A stretch of DNA of 64,000 nucleotides from Cynocephalus volans. Taxonomy: Eukaryota > Chordata > Mammalia > Dermoptera > Cynocephalidae. Location of the stretch: assembly GCF_027409185.1 (NCBI RefSeq), contig NC_084478.1, forward strand, positions 80,521,624 to 80,585,623. The letters are read 5' to 3'. Under the pieces are notes generated by a model. The model was not told the DNA's origin. It was given only the letters and a program-made list of their open reading frames with translations, and ran no database searches. Each line of letters begins with the position of its first letter. Position 1 is the stretch's first letter. The position numbers and the translations under genes were made by a program. Of the stretch, positions 54,648 to 64,000 are shown piece after piece.

Positions 54648-54720
54648 TAGTTGGAGCACAGTTTTATAACACCGAGGTCAAGGGTTCCCCATCCTGGCCA
54701 GCCGCCAAAAAAAAAAAAAA
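54648..54720 (+). repeat. tRNA-Ile-like SINE monomer (right arm)
   Basis: Mirror of 21,251-21,325, with the A tail at 54,706-54,720. Confidence 0.75.
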
Positions 54721-54724
54721 TGAG

Positions 54725-56272
54725 TTTTCCTGAACTCTAATGAAAAAAACATAACTGGTTTATAAAACTGCTAACCAACATCAAGTAAGACAAGAATTAA
54801 TTAAATGCCAAAGGAATGCTTTGGCGAATTTTCATACTAAGTCTGTACTGAAATTATTAAGATATACAATTTGAATGAACTCCATAATTCAGGTCAAATT
54901 ACCTATGATAACCCATTTGATAAGCAATGTGATGTACCTGAATTAGAGAAACAAAATTGGTATTTAAAATATATCTATAAATCCAACATTAAGTGTGGCC
55001 TCATGGAGAGCCTGAATGGCTGCCTCATCCTTCCTTTAATAAAAGCTTTATTATTAAAAGCCCTGCACTCCATGACTCATCATGGAAGAGATAAAATGAT
55101 CCAAATTATGGGGAAAAAATTGGTGTGGTGACTTATAAAATTGCTAAAGTGCCTTATGGCCAATGTTTGGTTTGTCAAACCCATAATTCTGGGAAGACAA
55201 TCAAAACTTCAGGTACATTTCTGCTATCTGATGGGTCATTTAAACATTTATAGAGGGATTTCATTCAATTGTCATTTTCAATGCATGTTTCTGATTGTAT
55301 AGAAGCTTTCCCATGCAGGCAGGACTATGCTATAACAGTAGCTAAAAGGTTATTTTAAAAATGTGTTTCTCTAATGTGATGTGCCTGGAGAAAATGTCCA
55401 ATGATAGGGCACTTGTTCCACTGGACAGTTATAAAACAGTTAAATGAGGTATACAGATACAATAGCATTAGACAAAACTAATTTAATCAACTGAATTGCC
55501 TTGGTCAAAGGTTTTGTAGATTGATGAAAATCAGATCTACTTCCAGTGGGAAACATAAGTTGACCCCTTATGAAATATTCACTAGAAGGCTTATGCCTCT
55601 AACAACGGAACCTCATGACTCTCCTGCTCTCCTAAACTCTGAGATGACTAAATGCTGCAAGGCTTTAATGTATTATGCCAAAGTGCATTTTTACCAGGTA
55701 GAGGTTAGGTAGCTGTTTATGATCCACTGACTGAGTACAATCAAACCCTTCAAAATCTAAAACCTAGAGACTGGATCTTCCAGAAAGGACATCAGAGGAA
55801 GACTGCTCTTGCCACCCAAACTGCAGCAAAACTTTGGGACCTCGAACCTTGGGTTCACATCTCACAGCTCAAGGGCCCCTCCAGACTCTTGAAACTGCAC
55901 ATGCCTTGGAGACCATAAGGTAAATCTAACCAGAGAAATTTGTCCTCAGATGGCATCCTAAACGTGAACAACTTCCCCAAGGTCACAGATCAAGACTTCT
56001 CTGCCATTGTGAAACTCTTATTTCTCTTAATTTTTCCTTACTTATGCCTACCTCTTTCACTTGGCAGAATAATGCTATAATTAGAGTTGCACCACAAGCC
56101 CAAAAGGAGTTTCTTGCTAACTGATCTATGAGCCAGGGTACTATAGTACTCTTAACCTGTAATAACTTTGTCTCAGACCCTTGGCGAGAAACTGCTAATT
56201 TCACCATTCCAAGTAATGTTTTTATGAATAATAAAACTAAAAAAACTGGGGGAAAAAAGGGCCTTGTGTGCA
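54725..56272 (+). pseudogene. Class I ERV pol remnant (right arm)
   Basis: Mirror of 19,702-21,250. Plus-strand pieces include the HHCC-like segment (near 55,070), the 'EAFPCRQ' segment (near 55,305) and the 'KLTPYEIF' segment (near 55,560). Broken by stops and frame changes. Confidence 0.75.
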
Positions 56273-56278
56273 CCCATA

Positions 56279-56796
56279 TGTGGAATATTCATAAAGCAAA
56301 TGTACTTCACAGGGCTTGGTTTTCCAAAGCCTTGCAGTTTCAAATATTGACCTTACAGAAAACAGGAAATTTCCCCCAGGCTATTGAGTCTCTGTTGTAA
56401 GATAAAGAGTTGTAACACAGCAAGGTTGCTGGCTCAGAGACAGACAGGTTACTGATTGATATATAAAGATACTGGGAAATTGCTGTAAGAAGAGAATGTT
56501 TGCTAAAATCAAGCCTTTGTTGCAAATTGCATTACAGAAGGTCACCTTGCTTGACTTTCTGAAGGTTACCAGCTTCTATTGTTAAATTTGTTAAACTGTA
56601 CTTAGCAAAACCCCACCTATGTCTCTTCCTGTAACTTGCTGGGCTGGAGAATAAATTCAGGAAGAGAACCCCAATTCATGATTAATTTCACAAATGGAAG
56701 GAATGCCTCACACTTGAGGGTTCTGGGATATTAACCCCTTTCTGGGCCGTCTCACAGGGGAAAAGGGGTGACAAATCCGTGGGAGGTAAAGCAACA
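56279..56796 (+). repeat. 5' LTR of the class II provirus (right arm copy)
   Basis: Mirror of 19,178-19,695, preceded by CCCATA, the reverse complement of the provirus target duplication. The primer binding site follows at about 56,799. Sequence shared with the left provirus ends at 56,930, so no gag or pol follows. Confidence 0.92.
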
Positions 56797-56930
56797 AATG
56801 GTGACCCATGTGAGGAAATTCTGTGTCCATGGATCAGAGACCAACCTGCCAAGCCTTGGAAAGGAAAAGAAAGAATAGGCTGCAACAAAAGAGGTGAAAA
56901 GAAAGAGGGCATCCACTACTCATCCTGCCA

Positions 56931-57930
56931 AATTCCTTCATGCCCTCTGGTAATTAACCCCTTCTTCTCTCAATCCCCAGACACTGGCAACCACCGACCT
57001 GTTTTCTGACCCTATAGTTTTGTCTTACAGAATTTAATATAAATGGAGTCATACAGTATGTAGCATTTGGCACTTGGCTTCCTTCACAGAGAGGGACATG
57101 AATGGGACTTCTGGAGGTACAATGTACTGTTTCCTGACCTGGGTGGTAGTTACCTGGCCTGATCACTTTGTAATTATTTGTCAAAGGGTAGGCTTATGTT
57201 ATCTGCACTTGTATTTTCTGCGCTGTATATATATATACAACTATAATTTTATGTTTAACTTCATCTAATTTAATTTTTATATCTTGGTAAGGGTTATTTC
57301 TTAAACGGCAATTGTTAACCCTTTAAAAGAAAGTGAGTGATTACTGGAAAAGTCAGGAGAGTGGTTACCTCTGGAGCAATAGGGAGGGGGAAGTGATTGG
57401 GGTGGGGCAAACAGGAGGGTTCCAAATGCTGCCCATGCTCTATTTCTTACACCGAGTAGTAGTTCTAGGATTGCAACACTGTGCAACCACAGGGGTGCCA
57501 TTCATGCTGTAGTCCTGCCAGTGGTGCACCCTAGAATTGTGCAAGTATAGTTCCCATGGCTACCCTGGCAGCCACAAGATACACAGCCATACCTGGCAAA
57601 CACAGGTGTTTGCCTCATCACTAGAGGAAATGGATAATGAGAAAATGTAGATGGGGAAAAGAGGAACTCTTGGCGTGGAGACTGAGGACAGATGTGCATG
57701 AAGTTGTTTAAATTCCCCCAGGAGTTTGTTGTGACAGCAAGGACTAGGCTCGAAGGCTGTTACTCACCATGATGACTCTCCTACTACGATTGTCATCAGA
57801 TGTCCCCACATGCAGTGTGCTGGGCCTCCGCCACAGCCAAGGTGGCCGCCCTTGCTGACTCTCCCTCGCTGGCTTGCTCACTCACGCACCTTTGACCCCA
57901 GATCAAGCCTGAGGAGGAGACAGTCTTTTC
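56931..57930. other. Right flank, old L1-like fragments, no gene
   Basis: 56,940-57,070 resembles antisense old L1/HAL1 ('ggagtcatacagtatgtagc') and 57,130-57,300 resembles an old L1 3' end. The rest to 57,930 is unassigned. Confidence 0.4.
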
Positions 57931-58920
57931 TTTTTTTTTTTTTTTCACTTTTCCTATAATTTATTTATTTATTTATTTTTTAAATTTTATTTTGTCGATA
58001 TACATTGTGGCTGACTATTGCTCCCCATCACCAAAACCTCCCTCCCTTCTCCCTCCCCCCCTGCCCCCCAACAATGTCCTTTCTGTTTGCTTGTCGTATC
58101 AACTTCAAGTAATTGTGGTTGTTATATCTTCTTCCCCCCCCCCCCGGTTTTTTTTTTTGTGTGTGTGTTTGTGTGTGTGTGCGTGTGAATTTATATATTA
58201 ATTTTTAGCTCTCACCAATAAGTGAGAACATGCGGTATTTCTCTTTCTGTGCCTGACTTGTTTCACTTAATATAATTCTCTCAAGGACCATCCATGTTGT
58301 TGCAAATGGCAGTATTTCATTCGTTTTTATAGCTGAGTAGTATTCCATTGTGTAGATGTACCACATTTTCCGTATCCACTCATCTGATGATGGGCATTTG
58401 GGCTGGTTCCAACTCTTGGCTATTGTAAAGAGTGCTGCAATAAACATTGGGGAACAGGTATACCTTCGACTTGATGATTTCCATTCCTCTGGGTATATTC
58501 CCAGCAGTGGGATAGCTGGGTCATATGGTAGATCTATCTGCAATTGTTTGAGGAACCTCCATACCATTTTCCATAGAGGCTGCACCATTTTGCAGTCCCA
58601 CCAACAATGTATGAGAGTTCCTTTTTCTCCGCAACCTCGCCAGCATTTATCGTTCAGAGTCTTTTGGATTTTAGCCATCCTAACTGGGATTAGATGGTAT
58701 CTCAATGTGGTTTTGATTTGCATTTCCCGGATGCTGAGTGATGTTGAGCATTTTTTCATATGTCTGTTGGCCATTTGTATATCTTCCTTAGAGAAATGCC
58801 TACTTAGCTCTTTTGCCCATTTTTTAATTGGGTTGCTTGTTTTCTTCTTGTAAAGTTGTTTGAGTTCCTTATATATTCTGGATATTAATCCTTTGTCAGA
58901 TGTATATTTTGCAAATATTT
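57931..58920 (-). mobile_element. 5'-truncated L1 with target duplication
   Basis: Minus-strand L1 3' end of 990 bp, with about 235 C-terminal codons of ORF2 still open (58,205 to about 58,920), including the [16 protein letters not shown] and [12 protein letters not shown] segments. The 3'UTR has G-rich (C-run on plus) and GT-rich tracts. Flanked by GGAGACAGTCTTTTC (57,916-57,930) and GGAGACAGACTTTTC (58,921-58,935), a 15-bp duplication with one change. Confidence 0.92.
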
Positions 58921-59126
58921 GGAGACAGACTTTTCTGCCTGCAAAGTAAAAGGTCATATTTGGGAAAAATGTATATTTCAGAGTCCTAGATCCCAATGCA
59001 GGTGAGATTAGCTCAGGGCTCCCCCACTGTGGCTGCATTAAGGGCATGCTCACAGTTGAGCAGATCTCCAGAGCTCCCTCTGAGCTGAGCAGCAGTGGAG
59101 ATCTCTCATTCTCCCCCAGCATATTA

Positions 59127-59632
59127 CTTACCTATTGCTGCCATAACAAATTACCACAAACTTAATGGCTTAAAACAACAGTTTATTATTTTATACTTCT
59201 GGAGGCAGAAATCCGACATGGGGAACACTGGGCTAAAATCAAGGTGTCCCCAGGGCAGTGTTCCCTACTGGAGGCTCTAAGGGGAAATCCATTTCCTTGG
59301 CTTTCCAACTTCTAGAAGCCACCAGCATTCCTTGGCTCATGGCCCCCTTCCTCTGACTTCCAAGCCAGCAATGGAAGGTCAAGTCCTTCTCACATGGCAT
59401 CACTCTGACCTCCTCTTCTGCCTCCCGCTTCCACTTTTAAGGACCTTTGTGATTATATCATGCCCACCTGGATAATCCAGGAGAATCTCTGTATGTAGCA
59501 ACAGTAATTCCACCTGCAACCCTAGCGCCTGCCCAACACCCCCCTCCCCCCCACCCCAGGAATCCTCTGAGCAGATTCCAGGAATGATGATGTGGACATC
59601 TTTGGGGACCATGATTCTGCCCACCACACTCG
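59127..59632 (-). repeat. MLT1-type LTR relic
   Basis: Minus-strand TGTGGTGGGCAGAATCATGG start and an end near 'ggcagcaataggtaag'. Same subfamily layout as 1,798-2,385. Confidence 0.8.
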
Positions 59633-60449
59633 GCCTACTAACCGTTTCACCTCCCTCTCCTCTACAGCACTCCCTTCCTCCTGCCTGCCTTGGGTATGCC
59701 AATCCCTCCTAAAAGTCCACAGGGAGCATTGGCAGGTCATGTTCCTGGTCGTGATCATAGTCATGGTGGTGATGGTAGGGAGTGGGCACCTTCCTAGAAT
59801 CTGAGAAGGCAGCAGAACAAGGCAGAATGGGGGCCTAGGGCTCGCCAGTCCAGCCCCCACTTTCTCTTTGTTGGGGAGGAGGCTCAAGAGAAAGGCAAAA
59901 GGCGGGCACTGAATGAGGGGAGGGGTCTGACCTCCTGACCTCCTCCTTTCCATTGGGGCCCAGATGGATTCCTCTAATCTGAGCCTCAGTATCTGCCTCT
60001 TAGGCTCAGCCTGTTGCGTACATACTACAGTAACATGATTGTGCGGTAGTTGGTCTGAATATGGAACAGAGAGATTGTGAGCTTGGAGGATGGAAGCAGG
60101 CCTGACAAAGTAGTCACCAGGGGTTGTGTTCATGGCGTCACACGTCTCCTTCAACATGCTTCTCCCCTTCTTCACGCTGCCGAACATGGCCCCATGCCTC
60201 CTGGAACAGTGCCCAGTGCGGGCATTCTCCCCCAGTCACAGCCGGCCTAGATGACCTAGGTGGCAGAAACCCCAGTTGGAAAGTCTCTGGCAAACTATTT
60301 CACTGACACACCAGCCTATTGTGTTACGCCTCCAGGAAATAAACACTTGGGTCAGGGTCAAAGCCTTAGCCTAAGGAATCAAGCCCTCCTTCTCAAGTGA
60401 GGGATTTGAGGTGGATGGTTTATGTCCCCACTAAGGTTCCTTCCCAGCA
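59633..60449. other. Unassigned sequence with an open minus-strand frame
   Basis: A minus-strand frame from an ATG at 60,187 stays open for 221 codons to 59,522, its last part inside the MLT1-type LTR. Its first 60 codons are not repeat-like to my eye and I do not recognise them. It could be an exon or a decayed processed copy. Confidence 0.35.
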
Positions 60450-62307
60450 CTGAGGTCTATGATTGTCCTGCCACATGCGTGATGATCTGTCTCCCTGAGC
60501 TCATCCTCGGGGCCTGAAAGGGAGACAGTGACAATATGGGGGAAGGGTGGTACCAAGGCTGGCCAATTTTCTAAGTGCAGTCCCTCTTTCCTACTTTCCA
60601 TCCTCGCTGCACCCATACTAACTGTGTCTTGATTAACTCAGGTCGTGGCAGTCTCCCGCGGGAGCTCCCTGCTTCAAAGATGAGGCATGTCCCAGCTACT
60701 GCGAGATAACCAGCCTTCACATTATCATTCCACCCACACACACCAGATTTTTGAGACATCATATTCATCCCACAGTAGGATCAAGGGCCTACTCCAGTGA
60801 CTCCGGCATTTTGAGAGCCCTGACTCCATCATTGGGTCTGGTGACTCCCACGTCATCACACTCCATGCCCTCCTATGCTTTCGAACTTGAAAAACACCTC
60901 TTGCAAAAGGTACATCCCGCCCTCGCTTTTGCTCATTCAGTCTCAGGGATTCTTGAGCACTGCCTCTACTCCTTTTACTCCCTGAATCAGGCACACACAC
61001 CCAAAAACCTTGAGAGATCTATCTTCACTTGTCCCCTCTCTGGCTATAAACACCCAGTCTCTCGGGAATGGGAGCTGGCAGAACCTACAGTCACCTCACT
61101 CGAACACGAATCTGTCCCTCTGAGTCTCCAGCCCACCCAGCCTTGGATCCTGGCTGAAGGAAAGAGGCGATCCCAACTGTCAGTGGGGGTGAAATCAGAA
61201 CACGGAGCTGAGGCAAAATCTCGTGTGACCCAAAGACAGTCTGCAAGATTGAGCTGGGACACAGAAAGAGCATGTCCGGGAAAATCTGTCATGGGGGTGG
61301 TCGAACGGTATTTGATGGGGAATATCTCCCCAAGAACATTCAGACCCATCACCAACACTTGCCCTAGAAACTAAGTGGCCATTTTCAAATCAGGGGTATG
61401 GGGCTGATCAGCTGGAGAAGGGGTGGTGAGTTGGCTAGGACATGAAGGATGTGGAAGCTCTGATCACTAGACCATCCACTCTAGCTGCCAGCAGGCAGTG
61501 TCCCCCAGGTTGGCCCAGAGGCGCCTGAACAGACTCATTTCCCCTACCTTCAACCCAGAGACTAACCTGCTCTTTTCTTTCCCGTTCCCGGTGCCTTCCA
61601 TTTTGTTCCACCACCCACTGGGATGTGACTTCTGCCTCTACCCCTCTACTGAAAGTGAGGAGAGAGAACTGACAGGATTTGGTTTCAAAGGTAAGGGCCA
61701 AAGAGGAACGGAGGATGACGAGCGGGTTTCTCGCCGAGTTGTCCGGGTGCATGGTGGCACCAGAGGGAGATAATGAATCCACAAAGAAGACTGGGCCTGG
61801 CAAGGGGGAAAATGAGCTCAGTTGTGCTCTTTAATTCCCGTTGAAATGACCATGCACGAAAGGCCACCAGCGTAAAGCCATGGGACAGATCAAGGATGCT
61901 CGTGACAAAAAAGAAGGGTGAGAGGGGAGAATTGGGACAGTGAGCCAAATGAGGAAAGGTAAGAAGGTAAACTGGAGCTCTGGAAGGGTGTCGTTTCGTT
62001 AGTGCCCGCTGAAGGGGCGGGGGAATAGCGGTGAAGAATGGGAACTAGGAGGAGATTAGAAGGGAACGTGAATAGGGCCTGCAGGGGAAAGCGACTGGCC
62101 AGGCAGAGCCCGCACAGAACCTAGACACAGGGCACTCTGGTGAGCCTGAGTGCAGGGCTCCTGCTCAGAGGCTGGCCCTCCTCCCTGCAGGGAGAAGGCC
62201 CACCACAGAATGCCAGGGGGTACTGTTCTTAAAATACTCTGAACTGGAGCAACTCCCCACCCCACTCCACCCCACCCCAGCGCCACCCCCCAGAGAGACG
62301 GCAGACC

Positions 62308-62592
62308 ACAGAGCATGAGAGGTACTTTAATTTGAAACTGCTGTGAACTGGGGTGGGGAGAGGGCAAAAACAGGGGAAGACAGACAGCCCCTGTTCTGAA
62401 GAAGAACCGGAGGGAAGCAGCTTGGCCACAGCTCCTGGGCTCCAAAGATATCAGCTGCTTGTCTTGTACGAAGAGGCTGGGTCCAACCTGTCAAACAGCA
62501 GAGTCAGGGACGGGCCACAAGCCAGGGCCAGCCCACAGCCCTCCTAAGTAACCAGGATTGTGGGAAGGGGTATGGTATGTGTAACACTCACC
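62308..62592 (-). other. CXorf49: 3'UTR of the third CXorf49 copy
   Basis: The same arrangement as the other copies: donor one base past the stop, terminal exon at about 62,487-62,308, ATTAAA at 62,331-62,326. Confidence 0.7.

Positions 62593-64000
<1,408 letters not shown>

Noticed and set aside
58205-59122. 305-codon minus-strand open frame as a gene
   Set aside because: It is the C-terminal end of L1 ORF2 from a truncated insertion, extended by chance into the flank.

Overview
The window is mammalian, X-chromosome-type DNA. It has no bacterial or organellar signals, very low gene density, dense interspersed repeats, and one recognisable protein-coding gene present in three copies. The gene is recognised by protein similarity as CXorf49, an X-linked gene of unknown function that in human exists as an inverted pair (CXorf49/CXorf49B, Xq13). 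The commonest young SINE is a tRNA-Ile-like monomer or dimer with an A-rich tail. This resembles the CYN SINEs described from colugos (Dermoptera), so a colugo such as Galeopterus is my best guess at the source. That is an inference from the SINE type alone.

Layout. 1-9,843: gene-free flank with MIR, MLT1-type LTR, hAT and L1 relics, a solo LTR inside an L1, and several SINEs. 9,844-21,250: a decayed class I endogenous retrovirus (ERV) on the minus strand. Nested in it, at 11,477-19,695, is an almost full-length class II (betaretrovirus-like) provirus with two LTRs, a 6-bp target duplication, and broken gag/pro/pol. 19,045-32,925: left arm of a large palindrome. 32,926-43,898: spacer. 43,899-56,930: right arm. 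56,931-60,449: right flank with a 5'-truncated L1 and an MLT1-type LTR. 60,450-64,000: a third copy of the inner arm sequence, running off the window.

Each arm carries one CXorf49 gene of five coding exons (predicted 526 aa), plus a 3'UTR exon, a CpG-rich promoter with CCAAT boxes, and an ATTAAA polyadenylation signal. The left gene is on the minus strand and the right gene on the plus strand, so they face each other promoter-to-promoter across the spacer. Their large first exon translates identically. The third copy (minus strand) shows exons 3-5 and the 3'UTR inside the window. It forms a second inverted pair with the right arm, across about 9.7 kb.

History readable from the sequence. The class II provirus entered a class I ERV. 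Later the palindrome formed, with its outer breakpoint inside the provirus leader, so the right arm has only the 5' LTR and a short leader. After arm formation, a SINE and an L1 fragment inserted only in the left arm, each with a clean target duplication. Each arm also took a private deletion with 3-bp microhomology. The spacer itself contains an older, strongly diverged inverted repeat and a decayed piece resembling the CXorf49 promoter, which suggests inverted duplication has recurred at this locus. I found no CRISPR array, rRNA, functional tRNA or bacterial-type operon.
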